DNA from: Microcaldota archaeon
GTDB taxonomy: Archaea > Micrarchaeota > Micrarchaeia > Norongarragalinales > UBA8480
Length of the DNA stretch: 5,164 nucleotides
Direction: 5' to 3'
Assembly: GCA_030697615.1 (NCBI GenBank)
Contig: JAUYPK010000081.1
Coordinates: 1 to 5,164, forward strand
Shown here: positions 1-4,981 of the stretch, in pieces
How the letters are laid out: the number at the start of each line of letters is the position of its first letter
Position numbering within the stretch: position 1 is the first letter of the stretch
The notes under the pieces: generated by a model
The model's input: only the letters and a program-made list of their open reading frames with translations
What the model was told of the DNA's origin: nothing
Database searches by the model: none
Made by a program: the position numbers and the translations under genes

Positions 1-414
1 TGGGAAGATTCGACGCTTGGTAACATGTTTGTTTCGCAGTTCATCAAGGGTAATTTGAAAAGTTTAAACGCCATTAGGAGCGGCGTGTATTACATGAATG
101 AGCTTGTTAACTGGTACAAAAAAGAAACCGCAAAAACCAAAGTGGGCTTTTTCCAAATCGGCGGCGGTATTGCTGGCGACTTTCCAATTTGCGCTGTTCC
201 ACTTATTAACCAGGACTTGAAGCAAAAAGTTCCATTTTGGTCTTACTTCTGCCAAATCAGCGACTCGACAACTAGCTATGGTTCTTATTCCGGCGCTGTG
301 CCTAATGAGAAGATAACTTGGGGCAAGCTTGACAGCAGCACGCCGCGGTTTGTAATTGAAAGCGACGCGTCTATTGTTGCGCCGTTAGTGTTCGGTTACG
401 TGCTTGGGCTATAG
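1..414 (+). CDS. Deoxyhypusine synthase-like protein, C-terminal part (5' end outside window)
   Basis: Reading frame 1 is open from base 1, so the gene starts upstream; 137 residues plus a TAG stop are visible. It opens with WEDSTLGN, a hallmark of the deoxyhypusine synthase (DHS) family, followed by FQIGGGIAGDFPIC, then SYGSYSGAVPNEKITWGK, and ends with a short Val-Leu-Gly-Leu tail. Canonical DHS transfers the aminobutyl group of spermidine to a lysine of IF5A using NAD. The lysine of WGK (codon 325-327) matches the active-site lysine of the human enzyme (K329), and the Glu of NEK matches E323. But the segment after GGG lacks the KHH of canonical DHS, and the usual FDGSDSGA is YGSYSGA here. 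That is the pattern of DHS-like proteins, which may act as homospermidine synthase-type enzymes. Family assignment is firm; substrate is uncertain. An internal ATG at 25 is not the true start, because the conserved block lies before it. Confidence 0.93.
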   Translation, partial: WEDSTLGNMFVSQFIKGNLKSLNAIRSGVYYMNELVNWYKKETAKTKVGFFQIGGGIAGDFPICAVPLINQDLKQKVPFWSYFCQISDSTTSYGSYSGAVPNEKITWGKLDSSTPRFVIESDASIVAPLVFGYVLGL

Positions 415-432
415 CGTTTCTGCTTTTCTGTC

Positions 433-445
433 ATGTATAAAAAAT
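433..445 (+). promoter_or_regulatory. TATA-like box for tRNA-Val
   Basis: TGTATAAAAAAT lies centred about 34 bases before the tRNA. Archaeal TBP sites sit about 25 bases before the transcript start, which would give a leader of roughly 8 bases for RNase P to remove. Position and composition are the only support. Confidence 0.4.
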
Positions 446-458
446 AATCAGTGCCTAA

Positions 459-465
459 TTTTTTT
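459..465 (+). terminator. T7 tract, possible end of the DHS-like transcript
   Basis: A run of seven T lies 45 bases after the DHS-like stop. Archaeal RNA polymerase terminates at T-tracts without needing a hairpin. It overlaps the expected tRNA-Val start region, so its role is uncertain. Confidence 0.25.
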
Positions 466-473
466 ACACTTCT

Positions 474-545
474 GGGCCTATAGTCGAGTGGTAAGATGTT
501 CCCTTGACGTGGGAAAGATTCCCGGTTCGATTCCGGGTAGGCCCA
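474..545 (+). tRNA. tRNA-Val (anticodon GAC)
   Basis: A full 72-base cloverleaf can be folded by eye. The acceptor GGGCCTA pairs with TAGGCCC, followed by discriminator A. The D arm is GTCG/AGAT with the AGTGGTA loop. The anticodon stem TTCCC/GGGAA closes the loop TTGACGT, giving anticodon GAC (reads GTC and GTT codons). The variable loop is AGATT. The T arm is CCCGG-TTCGATT-CCGGG. No intron and no encoded CCA are present, so CCA must be added after transcription. It is followed by a T-rich stretch. Confidence 0.96.
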
Positions 546-552
546 TTTAAAC

Positions 553-580
553 TTCTTTTTTTGCTAATAATTGCCTTTTG
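553..580 (+). terminator. T-rich terminator after tRNA-Val
   Basis: Eight bases after the tRNA come a T7 tract (556-562) and further T4 and T5 runs. This is the usual archaeal T-tract type of terminator. It suggests tRNA-Val is transcribed separately from tRNA-Ala. Confidence 0.45.
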
Positions 581-596
581 CTTTTTCGCGGTATTT

Positions 597-610
597 GTCA
601 AGTAGTTGAC
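597..610 (+). repeat. Small perfect hairpin GTCAA-GTAG-TTGAC
   Basis: A 5-bp perfect stem with a 4-base loop in the spacer between the two tRNAs. It lies just after the T-rich terminator and before the TGTGA motif cluster. It is short enough to occur by chance. Confidence 0.3.
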
Positions 611-655
611 CTGTGACTCCATTTTGGTTTACTGTGAAATAGGTTAAAAAGTGTG

Positions 656-700
656 CTCACACCTAAACAAAATACTACTATTCTTACATCACGGTGTGAG
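656..700. repeat. Inverted repeat CTCACACC / GGTGTGAG bracketing a possible core promoter
   Basis: CTCACACC (656-663) and GGTGTGAG (693-700) are perfect 8-base reverse complements separated by 29 bases. Between them is AAAATACTA (669-677), the only TATA-like stretch at a suitable distance from tRNA-Ala. The right arm would fall near the transcript start. The left arm can alternatively pair with GTGTG at 651-655 (GTGTG-CT-CACAC). This could be a two-site operator or competing RNA hairpins. Sequence symmetry is seen; function is inferred. Confidence 0.45.
669..677 (+). promoter_or_regulatory. Weak TATA-like element for tRNA-Ala
   Basis: AAAATACTA is centred about 37 bases before the tRNA. It is a poor match to the archaeal TATA consensus, but no better one exists at this distance. 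It sits between the two arms of the 8-base inverted repeat. Confidence 0.25.
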
Positions 701-709
701 ATGCAATAT

Positions 710-781
710 GGGCTCATGATGTAACGGTAACATACCCCCTTGGCGTGGGGGAGACTCCGGGTTCGATTCCCGGTGAGTCCA
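710..781 (+). tRNA. tRNA-Ala (anticodon GGC)
   Basis: A 72-base cloverleaf. The acceptor GGGCTCA pairs with TGAGTCC and includes the G3-U70 wobble pair that marks alanine tRNAs; discriminator is A. The D arm is ATGT/ACAT around AACGGTA. The anticodon stem CCCCC/GGGGG closes the loop TTGGCGT, giving anticodon GGC. The variable loop is AGACT and the T arm is CCGGG-TTCGATT-CCCGG. No CCA is encoded and there is no intron. Its anticodon loop differs from that of the upstream tRNA-Val by one base. Identity is supported independently by the anticodon and by G3-U70. Confidence 0.96.
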
Positions 782-795
782 TTTCCAAGTCGCAC

Positions 796-806
796 GTTTT
801 ATAATT
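796..806 (+). promoter_or_regulatory. TATA box for the PRTase-like gene
   Basis: GTTTTATAATT is centred about 34 bases before the ATG at 835. A start about 25 bases downstream would leave a leader of under ten bases, so the mRNA would be almost leaderless. This agrees with the absence of a ribosome binding site before that ATG. Confidence 0.5.
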
Positions 807-834
807 TGCATAACCTAACGTTAATGGTTTCAAA

Positions 835-1410
835 ATGCTAGAATCTAAACTTAAGTTACGCGCTGCAGCAGAGAAGGTAGTTGACTTGATGCAGGCGTAT
901 AACCCGTCTTTGATTATTTTATCGAGGAGTAATTCCAGCCCAGTTTTGGCGCTTGTTCAAGCACTGTGGGAAAAGAAATTCAAAGACAAGCCATTTCCAA
1001 AAGTTAAGCCAATGGATAAAGTTTCGCCGCTTGAAGTAGCGGATCATAGAGTTGCTATTTTTCACGAAGTGGTCAAAACTGGAAAAACATTAACCGATGC
1101 ACGAGAGGAACTTAGCGAACACGGTCCAACTAAAGTGAAACTTTTTGGCCTTTTGCACGCTTATCATTTTTATCCAAGTAGAAAAGGTGAAGTGCGTTCT
1201 GGTCCAGCTTTTCCAATTGACCGCGACATCGTTGTTGGCGGCAGGGCTTACGTTGGTTCAAGTGGGGATATGGGTAAGGGAATGGTAGCTGCCATGCAAA
1301 GAGAGATTAACAAGCAGCATAGGCGAGTTTTATCCCAAGAGTTAAAAGAAAAAGAAGCTGAGCTAAGGGAAATGGCGTACTCTAAAGTTAGTTTGCCGAG
1401 GGAAGATTAG
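835..1410 (+). CDS. Phosphoribosyltransferase-fold protein with an altered PRPP loop
   Basis: 191 residues. Two blocks recall the type I phosphoribosyltransferase fold: a strand-loop-helix LIILSRSNSSPVLAL at residues 26-40, and VAIFHEVVKTGKTL at 73-86, which lines up with the PRPP-binding motif (hydrophobic strand, two acidic residues, TGxT loop). The usual two acidic residues are His77-Glu78 here, while T82-G83-K84-T85 keeps the phosphate-binding loop. The C-terminal third (about 155-181) is charged, helical and possibly coiled-coil, beyond the core fold. ATG 835 is the only usable start, since an in-frame TAA lies at 811-813. It has its own TATA box, and stands alone between tRNA-Ala and the convergent operon. 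Substrate cannot be named: it could be a nucleobase enzyme, a regulator or a PRPP sensor. Fold is moderately supported; function is open. Confidence 0.8.
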   Translation: MLESKLKLRAAAEKVVDLMQAYNPSLIILSRSNSSPVLALVQALWEKKFKDKPFPKVKPMDKVSPLEVADHRVAIFHEVVKTGKTLTDAREELSEHGPTKVKLFGLLHAYHFYPSRKGEVRSGPAFPIDRDIVVGGRAYVGSSGDMGKGMVAAMQREINKQHRRVLSQELKEKEAELREMAYSKVSLPRED

Positions 1411-1416
1411 TTTTTT
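1411..1416 (+). terminator. T6 tract after the PRTase-like gene
   Basis: Six T follow the TAG stop at once, in the 36-bp gap between convergent genes. It is a short but plausible archaeal T-tract terminator. No matching T-tract is seen for the minus-strand operon arriving from the right. Confidence 0.4.
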
Positions 1417-1446
1417 CTGCTCAAACTGCCTGTCAAGTTATGGCGG

Positions 1447-1659
1447 TTATATTTGTGTTCCTTTTGCAATTGCTATTCGAAGATTGCGGTTTGTATTGCG
1501 TATCCACGTAATCCCCTTTGCAGAGCTGACTATTTTGTTTTTCTTTTCAAGCATTTTTAGCTCACGGCTTAACGTATGTGTGGAACTGACCGGCATAAGC
1601 TGCGCTAGTTCATCTATTGTGATTAGGCTTTTGTCTGTTGATTGGAGTATTTTTTCCAT
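1447..1659 (-). CDS. Small winged-helix DNA-binding protein
   Basis: 70 residues from the ATG at 1659. An in-frame TTG at 1686, directly next to the stop of the Sm gene, would add nine Lys-rich residues; ATG is preferred because TTG is a rare start and neither has a clear ribosome binding site. The pattern is a winged helix-turn-helix: helix 1 (residues 1-8), ITIDELAQLM (13-22), a turn at PVSS, the recognition helix THTLSRELKMLEKKN (27-41), and a hairpin wing IVSSAKGITWIRN (43-55), then a basic C-terminal strand. It has no ligand domain and no cysteines. As the last gene of the operon, just after Sm, it may be a transcription regulator or a nucleic-acid-binding partner. Target unknown. Confidence 0.75.
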   Translation of the reverse strand: MEKILQSTDKSLITIDELAQLMPVSSTHTLSRELKMLEKKNKIVSSAKGITWIRNTNRNLRIAIAKGTQI

Positions 1660-1686
1660 CTTTTGTCCGTGTTTTCTTTTAAGCAA

Positions 1687-1929
<243 letters not shown>

Positions 1930-1930
1930 T

Positions 1931-1943
1931 AAAATAAAAAAAT
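1931..1943 (-). terminator. T-rich stretch between the MinD and Sm genes
   Basis: Minus strand reads AATTTTTTTATTTTA directly around and after the MinD stop. It could terminate or weaken read-through, so that Sm is made partly from a separate promoter inside the MinD gene. It is too close to the Sm start to be its TATA box unless translation starts later. Confidence 0.3.
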
Positions 1944-2732
1944 TCAACTAGTGGCCTTGAATACGCCTTTAATTGATTCGAATATCTTTCGCACTATGCC
2001 TTTTTTAACTTTTTTAATCGGCTTACCCCCAATTAGAAACGCAGCTGCTTCGCTTATTCCTTGTACAAAGTCGCTTTCTGGAAATTTTACATAAGCTGGG
2101 CTCTGAATTGAAGAGGCTTTTTTTGCATGTTTGTCAAATGGAATTGACGTTATCACTTTTACGCCGAATAGCTTTTCCAACTCTTCGTTTCTAATCTCGG
2201 TTTTTTCTCCCATGCGCATGTTTGTAACTATGCCGGTTAGTTTTACTCCGTTGCTTTCTGCAAGCGCCTTTACTTTTAACGCATCTGCCAAGGAGGATGG
2301 TTCGGGGTTAATGACAAGTAGTGCTTCATCTGATGATGTCAATGCAATCATTGCGTCTCTTTCCAAACCAGGCGGACAGTCGACAATTACGAATTCGTTG
2401 CTTTTTTTCAATTCGTTTACTACGCCGCGGAATTTTTCATAGTCAATGCGTTTAATTCGTTCAAGCGATAATCCGGCTGGGACTACTTTGACTCCATGTG
2501 GCCCGTCGTAAGTTGCTTCGCTTATAGTTGCTTCTCCCATTAATACGTTGTGAATAGTTATGGGCATACGTTTTAACCCAAGCATTATGCCCAAGCTTGC
2601 CATTGTAATGTCGCCATCTACAATTGTAGTTCTTCGTCCACTTGCAGCAAGTGCTATGCCTAGGTTAGATGCGACTGAACTTTTTCCAGTGCCGCCTTTT
2701 CCACTTGCAATTGCAATTACTCTATTTACCAT
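1944..2732 (-). CDS. minD: MinD/ParA-family ATPase with amphipathic C-terminal tail
   Basis: 262 residues, normal length for MinD. It has the deviant Walker A GKGGTGKS (11-18, with signature Lys12 and Lys17), the switch I DGD (39-41), and the Walker B/switch II VIVDCPPG (115-122). The tail IKKVKKGIVRKIFESIKGVF (239-258) alternates Lys/Arg with Ile, Val and Phe, as an amphipathic membrane-binding helix would. Such ATPases dimerise with ATP, bind membrane or partner, and release after hydrolysis. No MinC or MinE is nearby; the immediate upstream neighbour is a DUF2226-like gene 12 bp away. Many archaea hold several MinD paralogues of unknown role, so cell-division site selection should not be assumed. 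ATG 2732 is preceded by a weak GGGG site. Family certain, role inferred. Confidence 0.95.
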   Translation of the reverse strand: MVNRVIAIASGKGGTGKSSVASNLGIALAASGRRTTIVDGDITMASLGIMLGLKRMPITIHNVLMGEATISEATYDGPHGVKVVPAGLSLERIKRIDYEKFRGVVNELKKSNEFVIVDCPPGLERDAMIALTSSDEALLVINPEPSSLADALKVKALAESNGVKLTGIVTNMRMGEKTEIRNEELEKLFGVKVITSIPFDKHAKKASSIQSPAYVKFPESDFVQGISEAAAFLIGGKPIKKVKKGIVRKIFESIKGVFKATS

Positions 2733-2744
2733 TTTTTTAACCCC

Positions 2745-3167
2745 TTAATGCGCTAGCGAAGCTAAACCGTATTTTTTCAAAATCTCTTCTTGGCTATCTA
2801 GCTTTGTAAGTTCCTCGTTTTGTGCTGCTTGTGCGACTTGACTTTCAGGTCTAACTCCAATTGCCATTGTTATTTGCTCGCCACTTAGGGAAACAACATC
2901 GTAAACCCCTTGTTGGTTTACGTAGCGGTTTATTTTTGAAAGTGCAGTTTCGCCAGCGAGTTTTTCTTTTGTCTTGAAGCATTCAAAAAAAGCGCCTTTA
3001 ATTTCCCCATTGATAAAAGCGACGCTGGAGTCTTCCATTCCATTGCTCGCCTTAACGGTAAACGCAACGTAGCCTGTAAACCTTCGTTCCTTTAAGCTTT
3101 TTACAACGTCGTCTACGGTTTCGGTGGAGAGTTCACCTGTTTTAATTAGTTTTCCGCTTTGAAACAT
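2745..3167 (-). CDS. DUF2226-like protein paired with the MinD ATPase
   Basis: 140 residues, soluble, no signal or membrane segment. The core (about 15-103) reads helix VDDVVKSLKERRF, strand TGYVAFTVKA, strand SSVAFINGEIKGAFFE, helix AGETALSKI, then VYDVVSLSGEQITMAI. This resembles the archaeal DUF2226 domain and recalls the bacterial PATAN/DUF4388 layout (a strand pair reading a gene-product 'tag' followed by an alanine-rich helix), but I place it only by pattern. After the core comes a linker (105-118) and a short helix LDSQEEILKKYGLASL (123-138), which may be a docking motif. It sits 12 bp before the MinD gene, so the two proteins are probably made together and act together. ATG 3167 has no clear ribosome binding site. 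Biochemical function unknown. Confidence 0.8.
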   Translation of the reverse strand: MFQSGKLIKTGELSTETVDDVVKSLKERRFTGYVAFTVKASNGMEDSSVAFINGEIKGAFFECFKTKEKLAGETALSKINRYVNQQGVYDVVSLSGEQITMAIGVRPESQVAQAAQNEELTKLDSQEEILKKYGLASLAH

Positions 3168-3225
3168 GTTATTTAAGTTAATATCCTGTTTTGTGTTTTG
3201 TCTTTGGTTTTGTTCTTAGGGGGGT
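3168..3225 (-). other. A/C-rich leader with repeated ACAAAAC units before the DUF2226-like gene
   Basis: This is the longest spacer inside the operon (58 bp). The mRNA strand has three ACAAAAC units (plus-strand GTTTTGT at 3188-3194, 3195-3201, 3207-3213) and a C-tract near the NYN stop. It has almost no self-pairing, and no clear TATA box or ribosome binding site. It could be an unstructured 5' region or an RNA-binding site. Confidence 0.3.
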
Positions 3226-3693
3226 TTATTCTTTTGCGTCGATTACGATGTCTGCGCTGTTTTTCAAAGCAGTTGAAAAGTCTGGGTTTGTGCCGACGAC
3301 AATTGTTTCTTTGCCTTGTTCCTTCGCTTTTGTAAGAACGGGTTTAAAGTCAGAATCACGTGACACAATTGCAATTATGTCTATGTTGGGGTTAAACACG
3401 TATTGCGTTGCTTCTACTGCGAGTGCAACGTCGACGTCGCTTGGTACAATGACTAAGTCATAGCCTTGGTTCGTCACTGCTTCTATGAGCTTGTCTGAAG
3501 CGTATTGGTCAAGGAAAACCCTCGCAACTTTTAACCTACCGTATTTTTCGAGCTTCCGCTTTACTTTTTCTAAGTCTATTCCCAGTTCTTTTCTAATCAT
3601 GTTTGGTCCGTCGACAAAGCAAGCTATGTTTTTATCCTTAGCTGATTTGCCGAGCATTTTTTTTAAGTTTTCTGTAAAGTTTTTCATTTCCAT
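3226..3693 (-). CDS. NYN domain (LabA/DUF88-type) predicted RNase
   Basis: 155 residues, close to the size of the archaeal TIGR00288-type family. After a basic N-terminal helix come the NYN/PIN-fold signatures: ACFVDGPNM (24-32) with Asp28 and Asn31, IVPSDVDVALAVEA (82-95) with Asp86/Asp88, and IVSRDSDFKPVL (109-120) with Asp113 and Asp115, then strand TIVVGT (130-135). In PIN-like nucleases the acidic residues hold Mg or Mn for RNA cleavage, and all appear intact. ATG 3693 gives MEM; a second ATG at 3687 is possible. The mRNA strand has only a weak AGGCG before it. It follows TatD by 16 bp, so the two predicted nucleases are cotranscribed. Substrate unknown; tRNA or mRNA processing is a reasonable inference. 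Confidence 0.88.
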   Translation of the reverse strand: MEMKNFTENLKKMLGKSAKDKNIACFVDGPNMIRKELGIDLEKVKRKLEKYGRLKVARVFLDQYASDKLIEAVTNQGYDLVIVPSDVDVALAVEATQYVFNPNIDIIAIVSRDSDFKPVLTKAKEQGKETIVVGTNPDFSTALKNSADIVIDAKE

Positions 3694-3709
3694 GATTTCG
3701 CCTGTTTAT

Positions 3710-4459
3710 TTATTGAAAGAATATTTCCACGTTTTCCGCTATTTTTTCTTCGGTTTTTTCAATGTTTTGTTCTTTTGCTTTGCTTATCTCTTCGTATACT
3801 GTTTTGACGTTTGCAGGTTCGTTTCTACCTTGCTGCCAGAGGTAAGGCGAATCTGTTTCACAAAGCAAATTTTCAATTCCAATGTGTTTCATTATGTATT
3901 TCTTGTCCTTGCTTTTAATAGTTGGCAGTGACACTAAACCGCCTTGTTGCACAACTCGGCTGCATAGTTCTTTTACCATGAAGCAGTGCATTGCAAACCT
4001 GGAGAACTTAACCTCTTGTAATATGTCCAGTACTTTAGCTTCGGCTTTGCGTGAGTGGATAACTATTGGAAGGTCGAGTGTGCGGGCGAGTTCAATTTCT
4101 TCGCGGAAAAGCGCTTCTTGTTTTGCTTGTTCTTCTTGGGTTTTGAAATGGTGAAAGTCCAGTCCAATTTCACCTATTCCTGCTAGTTGCTTGCGGTTTT
4201 TTTCAATTAAGTTAAACATATCTTTTTTTTGCTCTTGTGTTACGCGGTTGGCGTCGTGTGGGCTAATTCCAATAACTGGCCGAAGCGTTTTAGGGTGCTT
4301 TGCGCATAGCACCAGTACTTTTTCGTCGTGCCCTAACATTCCGCCTGTGCAGTACATCCTTTCAATCCCGGCGTTTACCGCACGGGTTATAGTTTCTTCT
4401 ACATCTGCTTCGCTGGTGTACTGTTCGTGGGTTAAATGGCAATGGCTGTCGATGAACAT
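3710..4459 (-). CDS. TatD-family metal-dependent hydrolase (predicted DNase)
   Basis: 249 residues, typical TatD length, a TIM-barrel of the amidohydrolase superfamily. All expected metal ligands are seen: H6-x-H8 in FIDSHCHL, E97 in GEIGLDFH, H135 in IVIHSRKAE, H158 in AMHCFM, and D203 in ETDSPYL. RNEPANV (212-218) is also a family mark. TatD proteins are reported 3'-5' exonucleases or DNA-repair nucleases; the archaeal role is not settled and the name does not imply the Tat export pathway. It is the first gene of the minus-strand operon, with its promoter in the divergent region shared with aIF5A. The usual GIHPH segment is GISPHDA (64-70), a common archaeal variant as far as I know. Confidence 0.93.
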   Translation of the reverse strand: MFIDSHCHLTHEQYTSEADVEETITRAVNAGIERMYCTGGMLGHDEKVLVLCAKHPKTLRPVIGISPHDANRVTQEQKKDMFNLIEKNRKQLAGIGEIGLDFHHFKTQEEQAKQEALFREEIELARTLDLPIVIHSRKAEAKVLDILQEVKFSRFAMHCFMVKELCSRVVQQGGLVSLPTIKSKDKKYIMKHIGIENLLCETDSPYLWQQGRNEPANVKTVYEEISKAKEQNIEKTEEKIAENVEIFFQ

Positions 4460-4495
4460 AGTTTATTTTCCGCGTATTCTTTCAAGGCGAAAGGG

Positions 4496-4504
4496 TTTTT
4501 TAAA
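4496..4504 (-). promoter_or_regulatory. TATA-like box for the TatD-led operon
   Basis: Minus strand reads TTTAAAAAA, preceded by GGGGAG as a possible BRE. It is centred about 41 bases before the TatD ATG, which would give a leader of about 15 bases. The best candidate in the divergent region, but unproven. Confidence 0.4.
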
Positions 4505-4519
4505 CTCCCCTACCCTTAA

Positions 4520-4527
4520 TTTATTTA
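4520..4527 (+). promoter_or_regulatory. TATA-like box for aIF5A
   Basis: TTTATTTA is centred about 39 bases before the aIF5A ATG. A start near 4549 would leave a leader of about 14 bases that still contains the GGTGAT site. It lies close beside the opposed TatD promoter. Confidence 0.45.
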
Positions 4528-4548
4528 CTATTTTAACGCGTTTCTAAC

Positions 4549-4554
4549 GGTGAT
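4549..4554 (+). promoter_or_regulatory. Ribosome binding site of aIF5A
   Basis: GGTGAT, eight bases before ATG 4563, is complementary to AUCACC of the 16S rRNA 3' end. It supports the start. Confidence 0.6.
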
Positions 4555-4562
4555 TTATTTAC

Positions 4563-4955
4563 ATGGCAGTTGACAAGATTTTTGGACAAATGGGCGACCT
4601 TGCAAAAGGTAAGTACGTCATGGTTGACGAACACCCGTGTAGGGTAATGTCTATGGACAAAAGCAAGCCTGGAAAACACGGCGCTGCAAAAGTTAACGTA
4701 GTTGCAATTAGCTTGTTTGACGGTTCAAAGCATTCTTTAATGAAGCCTTCTGATGGGGATATTGAAATTCCAATTGTTGAACGCAAGCGCGCGCAAGTGA
4801 TAAACGTTTCCGGCACAACTTGCCAATTGATGGACATGAACACTTACGAGACTTTTGACACAACTATTCCTGAAGACATGAAAAGCGAACTAGAAGCGGG
4901 CAAAGAAATCGTGTACCACGAAGTCATGGGCAAAAAGATACTAGGCAAAGACTAG
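4563..4955 (+). CDS. eif5A: Translation initiation factor 5A (aIF5A)
   Basis: 130 residues, the usual archaeal length. The N-terminal SH3-like domain holds the hypusine loop KSKPGKHGAAK (33-43); Lys38 in PGKHG is the residue normally changed to (deoxy)hypusine. The C-terminal OB-fold domain follows, about residues 70-128. IF5A binds the ribosome E site and relieves stalls, notably at proline runs, with the modified lysine reaching the peptidyl-transferase centre. The partner enzyme is a deoxyhypusine synthase; the only family member in the window, at the left edge, is of the DHS-like type. ATG 4563 is supported by GGTGAT, and the gene is divergent from TatD. Identity is certain. Confidence 0.98.
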   Translation: MAVDKIFGQMGDLAKGKYVMVDEHPCRVMSMDKSKPGKHGAAKVNVVAISLFDGSKHSLMKPSDGDIEIPIVERKRAQVINVSGTTCQLMDMNTYETFDTTIPEDMKSELEAGKEIVYHEVMGKKILGKD

Positions 4956-4972
4956 ATATTTTCAGCTTCTCC

Positions 4973-4981
4973 TTTTTTTTT
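4973..4981 (+). terminator. T9 tract after aIF5A
   Basis: Nine T begin 17 bases after the aIF5A stop, preceded by pyrimidine-rich sequence without a hairpin. It overlaps the stop codon of the convergent minus-strand gene. Confidence 0.55.

Noticed and set aside
598..795. Minus-strand 65-codon open frame
   Set aside because: It is antisense to tRNA-Ala and its middle is the translated reverse complement of that tRNA, a frequent source of false proteins.
1447..1686. Ribosomal protein L37e, expected after an archaeal Sm gene
   Set aside because: The encoded protein has no cysteines and follows a winged-helix pattern, so it is not the zinc-ribbon L37e.
2327..2337. CTGATGATG, resembling boxes of a C/D guide RNA
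   Set aside because: It lies antisense inside the MinD coding region, with no paired second box set or kink-turn partner at the right distance.
3485..3931. Plus-strand 148-codon frame rich in Phe that looks like a membrane protein
   Set aside because: It runs antisense across the NYN/TatD junction. The Phe-rich stretch comes from Lys/Glu codons read in reverse.
4559..4843. Minus-strand 94-codon frame
   Set aside because: It is fully antisense to aIF5A, whose identity is certain.
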